Shown piece after piece: positions 35,312-44,351 of a DNA stretch of 64,000 nt (the first letter of the stretch is position 1; every line of letters begins with the position of its first letter). Source of the DNA: Flavobacteriales bacterium (GTDB lineage Bacteria > Bacteroidota > Bacteroidia > Flavobacteriales_D > CAJJDF01). The translations under genes were made by a program, and so were the position numbers. The stretch spans positions 431,761 to 495,760 of the forward strand of contig JABAYJ010000009.1 in NCBI GenBank assembly GCA_018609055.1, read 5' to 3'. The notes under the pieces are model-generated. The model did not search any database. It was not told the origin of the DNA and saw only the letters and a program-made list of their open reading frames with translations.

Positions 35312-36355
35312 TTAATGTTGATGCTCTCTTCCCTTAATTTTTCCTTTTTTATAAGCGTTTTCCAATTCTTCTTGTTCTTTTTTCTCCTTTTCGGTTAATT
35401 CTTTCTTCTCCAAATCCTCCAGATTTGGCTGTCCTGCGTTCATCCAACACGTATACCAAAAACTACCTACAGATGTTATCGAAGATCTCATTCTTCTCTC
35501 AATCATGCCATCCAACATATCTTGATATTCTTGACTGTATTCTTTTGAATAGGTTTTTATCGTTCTGTTTCCTCTATTATCAAATGCGTACTTTCTGTCT
35601 TTAGGATAAGTATTGGTTAAGTCTTTTTCAAATCCTAAAACAGAATCAACTGCAATATGACTCGATTCTACAACATCCCATATGTAATCAATTGGTGATT
35701 CTATATAAGTAGCTTGACCAACAAAAAAATCATAGTCTTCTGAAAATAGCTCAGGAATTCGAGACTCCCAAAACCCATGTATTCCTCTTTGCCCTGTTAA
35801 CTGACCATTGTAGTTCTCTGTTGTATGAAGTGGAACAGAAGCATCTCCTATATAATGTCCAATTTCTGCAGATAGCTTCAGGATTTTTTTCAAATCCTTT
35901 TCTTTAAATGCTTTAGTTAATCGATATTGCATGAAATTCACATGCCAGGGAACAATTCCATATTCCTGCAAAGTATCTTCCGTAAACTTAGTAATGGCAT
36001 CATTCCAATCTCTTGGTACTAATTGAAATGGAGTAAGGCTATCATGATGATAATGGTCAATATCTATATAATGTCTGGGTGCTTCACCTTCTACTGCATA
36101 TCTTCTTTTATCAGGATCTACGGCATGGTCGGTAATAAACTCAATGTGTTTTTTATAAAAGGTAAACATTCCTTTAGGCAAAGTGAAAACTGCCAATCGG
36201 TTGATTTTTTTATGTCCGTAAAATCCCCATACAGCAATACTTGAGCAGGATGAATCAATTGGAGTAATCTTTTTCTTTTCTTTAATGAAAGAGGAAGAGC
36301 CAATTCCAATAGCTGTAGCCAAAAACACAAATAGGATTAACTTGATTGATTTCAT
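35312..36355 (-). CDS. Exported zinc-dependent phospholipase C / S1-P1 nuclease-like protein
   Basis: 347 residues. After the signal peptide and a short linker the domain begins WGFYGHKKINRLAV, matching the N-terminal Trp and His that bind zinc in this superfamily. Further ligands are ITDHAVDPDKRR, PRHYIDIDHY, EIGHYIGDASVPLHTTENYNG and HGFWESRIPEL. This is the trinuclear zinc set of S1/P1 nucleases and zinc phospholipases C. The C-terminal tail is charged (ELTEKEKKEQEELENAYKKG). Substrate, nucleic acid or lipid, cannot be told. Confidence 0.85.
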   Translation of the reverse strand: MKSIKLILFVFLATAIGIGSSSFIKEKKKITPIDSSCSSIAVWGFYGHKKINRLAVFTLPKGMFTFYKKHIEFITDHAVDPDKRRYAVEGEAPRHYIDIDHYHHDSLTPFQLVPRDWNDAITKFTEDTLQEYGIVPWHVNFMQYRLTKAFKEKDLKKILKLSAEIGHYIGDASVPLHTTENYNGQLTGQRGIHGFWESRIPELFSEDYDFFVGQATYIESPIDYIWDVVESSHIAVDSVLGFEKDLTNTYPKDRKYAFDNRGNRTIKTYSKEYSQEYQDMLDGMIERRMRSSITSVGSFWYTCWMNAGQPNLEDLEKKELTEKEKKEQEELENAYKKGKIKGREHQH

Positions 36356-36381
36356 AGAAATAAAAATACTCTTTTTTAGTT

Positions 36382-36389
36382 TACTTTTG
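36382..36389 (+). promoter_or_regulatory. -7 element for the CAP-domain gene
   Basis: TACTTTTG, an exact TAnnTTTG match, 37 bases before the TTG start at 36427. Confidence 0.45.
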
Positions 36390-36426
36390 GTACGATTGAT
36401 GTTATTATATAACTAAAACAAATTAT

Positions 36427-36978
36427 TTGAAAACCATATTTACATACTGTGTTTGCTTTGTGATTTTATTCTCTTTTTCATCCTTAGAGGAAACTCCTAT
36501 AAATGGGAATACTTTGGATTCTGATAAATTGGAAGAATTGATAATGGTTAAAGTGAATAATCTTAGAGCTTCTAAAAAATTAAATAGACTTGAGCTTAAT
36601 CCAATTTTAGAAAAAGCAGCCCAAGATCATGCAACTTACCTCAAAGGTTTCGGCAAATTATCGCACAATCAAAAAGTACTTAAAAAGAAAACTCCTATGG
36701 AAAGAACTGATTTCTATAAGGGTAACTTTAGTTTTGTTGGCGAAAATGTGGCCTACACTTATTTAAACGAATCAGTGGTTGGAGTAAAAAACAAAAGAAA
36801 TGCTCAGGTTTTAGATACTTATGAAAAAGCTGCTCAATACATTTTTGACCTTTGGAGATACTCTAGAGATCACTATGTGAACATGATAGATAAAGATTTT
36901 AAATTGAGCAGAATACGATTTAGTTACGATAATAAAACAAAACGTATTTATGCAGTACATGTATTTGGTGCTAATTAA
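36427..36978 (+). CDS. Secreted CAP-domain (SCP/PR-1-like) protein
   Basis: 183 residues starting with TTG followed by AAA. Signal peptide (KTIFTYCVCFVILFSFSS), then a CAP domain with NNLRASKKLNRLELNPILEKAAQDHATYL, LSHNQ, FVGENVAYTY and LWRYSRDHYVNMID. The two His and the Glu of GEN form the typical CAP cavity site. Bacterial CAP proteins are secreted with largely unknown activity. It is divergent from the S1/P1-like gene. Confidence 0.87.
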   Translation: MKTIFTYCVCFVILFSFSSLEETPINGNTLDSDKLEELIMVKVNNLRASKKLNRLELNPILEKAAQDHATYLKGFGKLSHNQKVLKKKTPMERTDFYKGNFSFVGENVAYTYLNESVVGVKNKRNAQVLDTYEKAAQYIFDLWRYSRDHYVNMIDKDFKLSRIRFSYDNKTKRIYAVHVFGAN

Positions 36979-37049
36979 CTTTAAACTATCCACTTTGGTG
37001 TTTTAATAAGTTTAACATTTCATTTACAAGATACTCGTATAGGTTTACC

Positions 37050-37057
37050 TATATTTG
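37050..37057 (+). promoter_or_regulatory. Relic -7 element upstream of the PDZ/T9SS pseudogene
   Basis: TATATTTG, an exact TAnnTTTG match, 18 bases before the ATA codon that opens the signal peptide of the pseudogene. Confidence 0.4.
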
Positions 37058-37075
37058 AGTTGTAAAATTATTACT

Positions 37076-37967
37076 ATAAAAATTACAAACCTTTTTTTAG
37101 GTATTTGCCTTTCTATTTCAGCCTTTTGACAAGGAAATGGGTATTTAGGAATTTCAATGGAAAAATCATCTAACCAAGGAGTTAGAGTTTCTGAAGTATT
37201 GGAAAACGGAGCTGCACAAACTCATCAACTATTACAAAATGACGTTATTTTAAGTATTGATGGAACTGATGTTAACACTGCTAAAGAGCTTAAGGATCAA
37301 ATTACTTCGCACAATTGAGGAGAAACGATTAACATCCTTTTGTAAGAAATGGACATACTCAAACGAAAAAAGTAACATTAGGTAATAGAGCTCAAAAAGT
37401 AACTTACCATGTTAAGAGAAGTAAAATTAACTCTAGTTACGTATGGAATTTTGATGAAACTACTTGGATTACAATGACAAATGGACAAGCTGAAAAAATG
37501 GTGAAATTATCTCCAAATGGAAGCAAAGCTGTTTTAACAATTTGGAAGGAGCTGATGTGCCTCAAGAATTTTCTGATATAGAAGATAAAATAGAAATCAT
37601 TGAAGCAATAGATTTAAGAAATGCAGGAAAGAAATTTTATCCTTCTATTACTGTTTACATCAAAACTTATACTGAGCAAACAAAAATGCCAGTAGTACCA
37701 ACAAAAGCTAACTCGGAGTTAAGTGTTTATCCAAACCCATCATTAGGAGAATTTAAGTTTAACTTTAAAGTTGACAAAGCATCTGATAACAAAATAAGCT
37801 AGCAAGTGATTGATATCACTGGTAAACTTATAATTGAAGGACAAGTAAATGATTTTGAAGGAAACACAACTCAAAAACTTAATGTTACCGACCAAGGAGC
37901 AGGAGTTTATTTATTGAGAGTTGTAAATAACAATGAGGTTTACACTGAAAGATTGGTGGTAAACTAG
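37076..37967 (+). pseudogene. Decayed secreted PDZ-domain protein with T9SS type A tail
   Basis: The frame opens ATA AAA ATT ACA, giving a signal peptide (KITNLFLGICLSISAF), then TGA at 37127, a PDZ domain (GYLGISMEKSSNQGVRVSEVLENGAAQ, LLQNDVILSIDGTDV), TGA at 37316, a frameshift near 37340 (frame continues VRNGHTQTKKVTLG), a second frameshift near 37530, then a T9SS sorting domain (SVYPNPSLGEFKF) with TAG at 37800 and DITGKLIIEG to LRVVNNNEVYTERLVVN. Three stops and two shifts make it non-functional. The ATA may be an ATG that mutated. PDZ-T9SS proteins are often surface proteases or adaptors. Confidence 0.85.
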
Positions 37968-37988
37968 TTTACTTTTACTTAAAGGATT

Positions 37989-38020
37989 TAAAAGCGAGAT
38001 AATTTTATCTCGCTTTTTTT
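37989..38020. terminator. Intrinsic terminator between the pseudogene and xerD
   Basis: Stem AAAGCGAGATAA / TTATCTCGCTTT with a 2-4 base loop and a T-run on the plus strand. The reverse direction also ends in a short T-run, so it may serve both convergent units. Confidence 0.85.
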
Positions 38021-38032
38021 ATGCAAAATATT

Positions 38033-38932
38033 TTAATTCCTAGGATGAAACTTCCTTATTTCTTCGTGTAAATAGCTTCTGTCAAGGTGCATGTAGATTT
38101 CTGTCGTAGTAATAGAAACATGTCCCAACATATCTTGTACGGCTCTTAAATCGGCTCCTGCATTTACTAAGTGAGTAGCAAAAGAATGCCTAAATGTGTG
38201 CGGGCTTATTGTTTTTTTAATTCCTGCTTTTTCGGTTAATTGTTTAATGATTGTAAAAATCATTACTCGTGTTAGCGATTTTCCACTTCTATTTAGGAAT
38301 ACAAAATCCTCAAATCCTTTTGCAATTTTCACATGGTTTCTAACTTGGTTAAGATAGATGTCAATTTGCTTCAATGCTGAACCACTTATTGGAACTAATC
38401 TTTCTTTATCTCCTTTACCAACTACTTTTATAAATTCCTCATCAAAGTAAATGTTTGATATTTTAAGATTCACCAATTCAGAAACTCTTAAGCCACATCC
38501 ATAAAGTGTTTCCAGAATTGCTTTGTTTCTTTCGCCATTCATGGAGCTTAAATCAATGGTATCAATCAAAGTCTGAATTTCTTCAATGCTAAGTGTATCG
38601 GGTAATTTCCTTCCTAGTTTTGGGCTTTCTAATAACTCAGCAGGATTAACTTTGCTTAAGTTTTCTATGATTAAATAATTATAAAAAGCTTTTATCCCTG
38701 AGATGATTCTGGCTTGTGAGCGTGCACTTAATCCTAGTTCAAATATTGTAGATAGAAAGTGTTGTAAATCCTCTAGAGTAACCTGAATAGGGGTGAGGTG
38801 ATTTTTGTTTTCTAACTCTAGGTATTGGGTAAGCTTTTCAATATCTCGTAAATAAGCCTCAATAGAATTATCTGACAATGATTTCTCAATTGCCAAAAAT
38901 CCCTTAAAACCTCTTTTTTGGATGTCCCACAT
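38033..38932 (-). CDS. xerD: Site-specific tyrosine recombinase XerD
   Basis: 299 residues, the normal XerC/D length. The N-terminal SAM-like core-binding domain (LSDNSIEAYLRDIEKL) is followed by the catalytic domain with all residues in place: Arg in YGCGLRVSELV, Lys in VGKGDKERLVP, His-x-x-Arg in SPHTFRHSFATHL, His in DMLGHVSITTTEIY and the Tyr nucleophile in the same segment. It resolves chromosome dimers at dif with FtsK. It is the last gene of the TerC-CvfB-lipoprotein-xerD run. No mobile-element signs nearby, so it is the housekeeping copy. Confidence 0.94.
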   Translation of the reverse strand: MWDIQKRGFKGFLAIEKSLSDNSIEAYLRDIEKLTQYLELENKNHLTPIQVTLEDLQHFLSTIFELGLSARSQARIISGIKAFYNYLIIENLSKVNPAELLESPKLGRKLPDTLSIEEIQTLIDTIDLSSMNGERNKAILETLYGCGLRVSELVNLKISNIYFDEEFIKVVGKGDKERLVPISGSALKQIDIYLNQVRNHVKIAKGFEDFVFLNRSGKSLTRVMIFTIIKQLTEKAGIKKTISPHTFRHSFATHLVNAGADLRAVQDMLGHVSITTTEIYMHLDRSYLHEEIRKFHPRN

Positions 38933-38986
38933 TTACTTGTTGAATTACGAATTTGAAATTACGAAAAATTCAAGAAGCATAAATTA

Positions 38987-39484
38987 TTACTGAGGAAAAT
39001 TATCTTTATAATCAAATGTAGCAGAACCATTCGTTAGTGGAATAGTTATGGTAGGATCAAAAATGTTACTCAATGTGCAGCTAAACGTTACTTCCATTGT
39101 TTTGTTAGATATATCATGACTAACAATTCTAAGGGTTCCAGCTGATGAAAAATACAATCCTCCATCCTCTTTACTCGCATAAAGCTCAGGCCAACCATAT
39201 TCTACAATTGGAAATACATCTCCAGCCATAGCAGTATCCGGGATATCAAGAATTTCTATCTCCGGAGTTGTTAATCTTAAATCATAAATATGACGATTAC
39301 TTTGAACATTATAAGTGTCATTATCTGTATTCCAATAACCTCTTGGACTCTCAAATTTATAAGCCTTACCATCCATTGTGGCTCTCATTGGAATAACTGT
39401 AGGCACTGGAGGTTCTTTTTTACAAGAGTTAGTTAATAGCGCCAAACTAGCAATACATAGAATAAGTAAAACTGAATTCTTCAT
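38987..39484 (-). CDS. Small lipoprotein of unknown function
   Basis: 165 residues. The lipobox signal peptide (LALLTNSC then KKEPP) is followed by a beta-rich domain: IPMRATMDGKAYKFESPRGYW, IYDLRLTTPEIEILDIPD, AGTLRIVSHDISNKTMEVTFSC. This pattern (short strands, MDGKAY start, S-N-K turn) resembles the DUF6252-like lipoproteins of this phylum, though I am unsure. It is 15 bases after the CvfB-like gene. Confidence 0.75.
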   Translation of the reverse strand: MKNSVLLILCIASLALLTNSCKKEPPVPTVIPMRATMDGKAYKFESPRGYWNTDNDTYNVQSNRHIYDLRLTTPEIEILDIPDTAMAGDVFPIVEYGWPELYASKEDGGLYFSSAGTLRIVSHDISNKTMEVTFSCTLSNIFDPTITIPLTNGSATFDYKDNFPQ

Positions 39485-39499
39485 AGTCTATTTTGTTAT

Positions 39500-40345
39500 T
39501 TAATCCCTCCCTTCCTTAGTCAAGTAAATTCCGTCTTTCTTCAGCCAAATTACTTTTTGTTTATACAAACCACCAATGGCTTTTTTAAAGGCTTTTTTAC
39601 TCATTTTAAGCTCTTCGTAAATTTCTTCTGGCTTACTTTTATCAGTTAATCCAATGTATCCAGCATCTCCTTTAAGGATGTTCAAGATTTTTTCTTGGTT
39701 AGCATCTTGGGCTTTAAAACCAACTTTTTGTAACGAAACATCAATCTTATTGTCATCACGAACGGTTTTAATGTATCCAACTGTTTGTTCACCAATGTTT
39801 AGGTCACGGAATACTTCGTTTTCGTAAATTAATCCTTTGTATAATCTGTTGATAATACAATTGTAACCAAGTGGTGTACGCTCGTAAATCATTATTCCTA
39901 CTTCCTGATTTATTGTTAGGTTTATTTCATCAAACTCAAGAAAAGAATCTATTTTATTGGAAGCAACTAACCTTTCGGATTCGTAATCCAAATACATAGC
40001 AACTACATAGTGCTTGCTTTCTCTAAACTTAGTTTTTTGTTCTTTAAAAGGAACAAATAAATCTTTTGGCAATCCCCAATCCATAAATGCTCCCACACTA
40101 TTTATTGCATTACATTGCAATAAAGCAAAATCATCCAGCTTAATTTTAGGTGTAATGTTAGTGGCAGTTAATCGATCCTCCGAATCATTAAAAACAAACA
40201 CAGAAACTTCGTCACCAACTCCCCAACCTTTTTCTATATAGTTGTTTGGCAAAAGAACTTCGTTCTCCTCGTCATCAACTAAATAGAAACCATTATCTGT
40301 TTGCCTAGCAATAGATAGCGTATTAAATTCTCCAATATTTATCAT
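39500..40345 (-). CDS. CvfB-like S1 RNA-binding protein
   Basis: 281 residues. N-terminal S1-like barrels (INIGEFNTLSIARQTDNGFYLVDDEENEVLLP; INSVGAFMDWGLPKDLFVPFKEQ; VGYIKTVRDDNKIDVSLQ) and a C-terminal winged-helix (LKMSKKAFKKAIGGLYKQKVI). This is the CvfB/YitL layout. In Staphylococcus CvfB binds RNA and affects virulence genes; here a general RNA-binding role is likely. It overlaps the terC stop by 4 bases. Confidence 0.88.
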   Translation of the reverse strand: MINIGEFNTLSIARQTDNGFYLVDDEENEVLLPNNYIEKGWGVGDEVSVFVFNDSEDRLTATNITPKIKLDDFALLQCNAINSVGAFMDWGLPKDLFVPFKEQKTKFRESKHYVVAMYLDYESERLVASNKIDSFLEFDEINLTINQEVGIMIYERTPLGYNCIINRLYKGLIYENEVFRDLNIGEQTVGYIKTVRDDNKIDVSLQKVGFKAQDANQEKILNILKGDAGYIGLTDKSKPEEIYEELKMSKKAFKKAIGGLYKQKVIWLKKDGIYLTKEGRD

Positions 40346-41166
40346 TTGATTTCTAAGCTTTTTGTCTCTCTTAATATTTTTTTCTGGTATCGTCCTTGTA
40401 CGATATCAACTACAACTAATACTACTATTACAAAGTAGAAAGTAGTTTTACTCATTGGTACTATTTCGTTTCCAAAAAACTCAAGATGAGCTAAATGTCC
40501 GCCTTCGGTAATTAACATTATTCCTACAATGAAAAGGATAAAAAGTCCTAGTACTTCATACATTCTGTTCTTGTTCAAGAAATCAGAAACTCTATCTGCA
40601 AGAACCAACATTAATAATCCACTTCCAATAATTGCAATTGCCATTATTACAAATGCTACCATTGTGTTATCAATTTCTGAGGTTAATCCAATTGCTGCCA
40701 ATATAGAATCAAAAGAAAACACTAGGTTCATTATAACTATTGATGTTATTACTGAGTTTGCTGTCTTTTTCTTTCTTTCTTTTGTTGCTGCAGCATCATC
40801 TTCGTGAACACCAGAAATCATGTGCCATATTTCCTTAATAGCGGTATAGATGATAAACCCTCCACCTACTAATACGATAATACTATGTCCATTAAACATG
40901 AATTTTGTAACTCCATCAATTTCTCCCGTAAGAAAAGAAATAGGTTCTTGAAAAAAGCCAATTACTTTTACCAAAACAAATAATAGTACAACTCTAAGTA
41001 CAATAGCTATTAAAACACCCATTTTTCTGACACGTTTTTGGTCAGCCTCAGGTGCTTTTTTAGATTCTAAGGATATGTATAATAGATTGTCAAATCCAAG
41101 AACGGCTTGCAACATTATCAACATCAATAAAGTAAGTAAGTTTCCAAAAGTAAATACATCTCCCAT
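40342..41166 (-). CDS. TerC-family integral membrane protein
   Basis: 274 residues from ATG 41166, with seven or more membrane helices. TerC hallmarks are the acidic residues in helix 1 (LQAVLGFDNLLYI) and the later VFSFDSILAAIGLT, which bind Mn/other metal ions. In other bacteria TerC relatives (MeeF/MeeY type) export manganese near the Sec machinery. The first ordinary start on the same frame, TTG 41193, lies inside the -7 box, so ATG 41166 is preferred. Confidence 0.9.
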   Translation of the reverse strand: MGDVFTFGNLLTLLMLIMLQAVLGFDNLLYISLESKKAPEADQKRVRKMGVLIAIVLRVVLLFVLVKVIGFFQEPISFLTGEIDGVTKFMFNGHSIIVLVGGGFIIYTAIKEIWHMISGVHEDDAAATKERKKKTANSVITSIVIMNLVFSFDSILAAIGLTSEIDNTMVAFVIMAIAIIGSGLLMLVLADRVSDFLNKNRMYEVLGLFILFIVGIMLITEGGHLAHLEFFGNEIVPMSKTTFYFVIVVLVVVDIVQGRYQKKILRETKSLEIK

Positions 41167-41190
41167 TTGTAATTTGTTTTTAGTTTTGAC

Positions 41191-41198
41191 CAAAGATA
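41191..41198 (-). promoter_or_regulatory. -7 element for the terC operon
   Basis: TATCTTTG on the minus strand, an exact TAnnTTTG match, 24 bases before ATG 41166. It fixes the terC start. Confidence 0.55.
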
Positions 41199-41309
41199 GG
41201 GGTTAATTGAGAATCCACAAGAATCTAATTCACTTATCAAAAAGGATTTTTTAAGAACTTTATAATACTATTAAGTGAATTCCCTTTATATTTATATAAA
41301 AAACGAGCT

Positions 41310-44300
41310 ATGAGGTTATTAAGTATTTTTTTATTGTGTTCCACAATTGGGTTTAGTCAAGATTATTTTCAGCAAGAGGTAAATTATAATATTGATGTAA
41401 CATTGGATGATAAAGCCAATGTTCTTAATGCTTTTGAATCCTTCGAGTATATTAATAATTCGCCTGACGAATTATCATTTATATACATTCATTTATGGCC
41501 AAATGCTTATGAGGATAATACCAGTGCTATGTCCATGCAGCATTACCGTGATGGTAACATAGTAATGGAGAATAATACGGATGAAGATAGAGGGTTTATT
41601 GATTCTTTGGATTTTAAAGTAAATGGAGAATCAGCTGAATTTCTTTATAACCTTAGCCACAGAGATATTGGAAAATTAATATTAAAAACACCACTTAAAC
41701 CAGGAGAAAAAATAACAGTTTCTACTCCTTTTAGAGTTAAGATTCCTAATGGAAATATCTCTAGATTAGGTCATGTTGGTGAATCATTTCAAATTACGCA
41801 ATGGTATCCAAAACCTGCAGTTTACGATAAAGATGGTTGGCATGAAATGCCTTATTTAACTCAAGGAGAGTTTTACTCGGAGTTCGGTTCATTTTATGTA
41901 AGTATTACGTTACCAGAAAACTATATAGTTGGAGCAACTGGTGATTTACAGACAAAAAGTGAGATTGAATTTTTAACTAATAGAGCAAAAGAGACAAAAG
42001 CTGAATTGGACTCAATAGATACTATTACTCGAAAAACTTTCGATAATGAATTCCCTGAATCCTCAGAGAAAATGAAAACGATTCGTTACACACAATCAAG
42101 AGTTCATGATTTTGCTTGGTTTGCTGATAAGAGGTACAAAGTATTGAAAGGAGAAGTAGAATTGCCAAACTCTAATAGAAATGTAACAACTTGGGCAATG
42201 TTCACTCCAAGGAATTCAAATTTATGGAAAGATGCAATTGAGTATATTAATGATGGAACTTATTATTACAGTAAGTGGAATGGCGATTATCCTTACAATC
42301 AAGTAACAGCAGTTGATGGAACAATAAGTGCAGGTGGTGGAATGGAATATCCAAATGTTACTGTAATTGGGAGTATGGGAAGCGCTACTCAATTGGAGCT
42401 AGTTATTGTACACGAAGTTGGACACAACTGGTTTTATGGAATTTTGGGAAGTAATGAAAGAGTTCATCCTTGGATGGATGAAGGAATGAATACAGCAAAT
42501 GAGATACGTTATTTCCAAACTAAATATCCTGAAAACCAAGAGTTTTCAGATAATTTTGGATCAGCAGCAGATAAAATTCATCTTGGAGGAATGAGCCATC
42601 ATTGTGGAAACCATATGACTTATGGGTTTTCTGCTAATAATGGTAAAGATCAGCCAATTGAACTGCATAGTAATGATTACATCCCTTTGAATTATGGAGC
42701 TATTGTGTATGCAAAAACTGGTTTGGTTTTTACCTATGTAAGAGATTATTTAGGTGAAGAAATGTATGACAAGTGCATGAGTGCTTATTACGAAAAATGG
42801 AAATTTAAACATCCTATGCCAGAGGATATGAAGCAAGTATTTGAATCTATTTCTGGTAAAGATTTGGGTTGGTTATTTGATGAGATTATTAACACAACCG
42901 GTAAAATTGATTTTAAATTAAGAACTGTTAAGCAGAATGATGATGGTAGTTACACAGTTAAAGTAGATAATGTTGGAGATATAAGATCACCTGTAAGAGT
43001 TGATGCATACTCCGGAGATAAAATTATTGAAACTATTTGGCTGGAGTCCAATCCAGATTTTTCTGTAGATGAAGGAAAATTTACTTCGACAAACATAGAG
43101 AAAGTTATTGTTGATGGAGAAAATAACATGCCTGATGTAAATAGAATGAACAACAGCTGGGAGAAATCCAGATTACTAAATAAAGTAGAGCCAATTAACT
43201 TTGAGTTTTTGGCAGGAGATAATGAAACAGATAAGAATACTGTTTGGTGGACTCCAATGATTGGGGCTAATGCCTACGATCAATTTATGCTAGGAGCACT
43301 ATTTCATAATATTACAGCTCCTAAAAATAAGTTAGAGTTTTATGTAGCTCCAATGTATTCGTTTGGAAATAAAAGATTGGCAGGATTAGGTGATGTGCAT
43401 CTTAATTTTACTCCACGAATATTAATTAAGAAAATTGAGTTTGGTGTGAAGGGACAAACCTTTGGTGAGGAACGCTATAATGAATTTTTCGGTCAGGTTT
43501 ATGAACAATATAAATCAAATTGGAATAGAGAAAATCCTTTCTATTGGGTAATAAAACCCTATGTTTTTATGGAATTAGGTAATAATGGAGTGAGAAAAAA
43601 TTACTCTCAGTCAATTGAGGCACAATACGTTTGGACTCAAAATGTAATTAACGGTAGAAATCAAAATTTGGGCGTAAAAGGAGGATTTATAAAATATAAT
43701 ATAGACTTTAAAAAAAGAAAATATGCTCTAAATGCAGACCTAAGAATAGATGTATTAGGAGATCAGATTCTTGCAAACTACTCCAATGCGAATATATATT
43801 TAGATATTACCCAGAGTTGGACTTACAATGTGAAGAAAGAAAAACAGCTTGAACTACGAATTTTTGCAGGTAAAAGCCTTTATACAAGAAATTTTGCTGG
43901 ATTTGCTAATGATTCTAGATTTGGTTTTGCTCTTGGTGGACAAAATGGAACTCAAGATGTTTTTTACGAACAATTGATGTTTGGGCGTAACGAAGTGCAA
44001 GGAGTTTGGGCACAACAAAGAGTCGAAAATCATGGGGCATTTAAAACTGTGAGCGACTTTGGTTTTTCTCAATCATTTATGGCTTCTGCCAATTTATATG
44101 CCGAATTGCCTTGGGGACCAATTGGTGTTTTTGCTGATTATGGAGTATTTGATAATGGAAATAAGTTAATTACATCTGCAGATGCTGGACTAGGCTTAAG
44201 ATTATTAAATGGCGATTTAGCTATTTATTTTCCATTGATTCAGACAGATAATTTGAAAAATTCATTGAATGGATCAAGTTACTTTCAGCAAATTAGATTT

Positions 44301-44351
44301 ACACTGAACTTAAGTAATTACAGCTATCAAAAACTGTTACAGAAACTTTAA
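41310..44351 (+). CDS. M1-family metallopeptidase with a C-terminal outer-membrane-barrel-like domain
   Basis: 1013 residues. Signal peptide (RLLSIFLLCSTIGFSQ), then the M1 peptidase with its exopeptidase strand (GGGMEYPNVTVIG, the GAMEN equivalent), VIVHEVGHNWFYG (HExxH around residue 368) and, exactly 18 residues on, the zinc Glu in WMDEG. A C-terminal half from about residue 640 has many short alternating aromatic/hydrophobic strands (LEFYVAPMYSFGNKRLAG, VHLNFTPRILIKKIEFGVKG, VIKPYVFMELGN, YNIDFKKRKYALNADLRIDV) and looks like a beta-barrel. No T9SS tail. Convergent with fmt with shared TTAA stop bases. Confidence 0.85.
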   Translation: MRLLSIFLLCSTIGFSQDYFQQEVNYNIDVTLDDKANVLNAFESFEYINNSPDELSFIYIHLWPNAYEDNTSAMSMQHYRDGNIVMENNTDEDRGFIDSLDFKVNGESAEFLYNLSHRDIGKLILKTPLKPGEKITVSTPFRVKIPNGNISRLGHVGESFQITQWYPKPAVYDKDGWHEMPYLTQGEFYSEFGSFYVSITLPENYIVGATGDLQTKSEIEFLTNRAKETKAELDSIDTITRKTFDNEFPESSEKMKTIRYTQSRVHDFAWFADKRYKVLKGEVELPNSNRNVTTWAMFTPRNSNLWKDAIEYINDGTYYYSKWNGDYPYNQVTAVDGTISAGGGMEYPNVTVIGSMGSATQLELVIVHEVGHNWFYGILGSNERVHPWMDEGMNTANEIRYFQTKYPENQEFSDNFGSAADKIHLGGMSHHCGNHMTYGFSANNGKDQPIELHSNDYIPLNYGAIVYAKTGLVFTYVRDYLGEEMYDKCMSAYYEKWKFKHPMPEDMKQVFESISGKDLGWLFDEIINTTGKIDFKLRTVKQNDDGSYTVKVDNVGDIRSPVRVDAYSGDKIIETIWLESNPDFSVDEGKFTSTNIEKVIVDGENNMPDVNRMNNSWEKSRLLNKVEPINFEFLAGDNETDKNTVWWTPMIGANAYDQFMLGALFHNITAPKNKLEFYVAPMYSFGNKRLAGLGDVHLNFTPRILIKKIEFGVKGQTFGEERYNEFFGQVYEQYKSNWNRENPFYWVIKPYVFMELGNNGVRKNYSQSIEAQYVWTQNVINGRNQNLGVKGGFIKYNIDFKKRKYALNADLRIDVLGDQILANYSNANIYLDITQSWTYNVKKEKQLELRIFAGKSLYTRNFAGFANDSRFGFALGGQNGTQDVFYEQLMFGRNEVQGVWAQQRVENHGAFKTVSDFGFSQSFMASANLYAELPWGPIGVFADYGVFDNGNKLITSADAGLGLRLLNGDLAIYFPLIQTDNLKNSLNGSSYFQQIRFTLNLSNYSYQKLLQKL

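Noticed and set aside
37542..37802. 86-aa open frame with a sorting-domain-like sequence
   Set aside because: It is an internal fragment of the PDZ/T9SS pseudogene.
38033..38932. XerD as a sign of an integrative element
   Set aside because: Length and motifs fit the housekeeping recombinase, and there are no attachment repeats, transposases or phage genes nearby.
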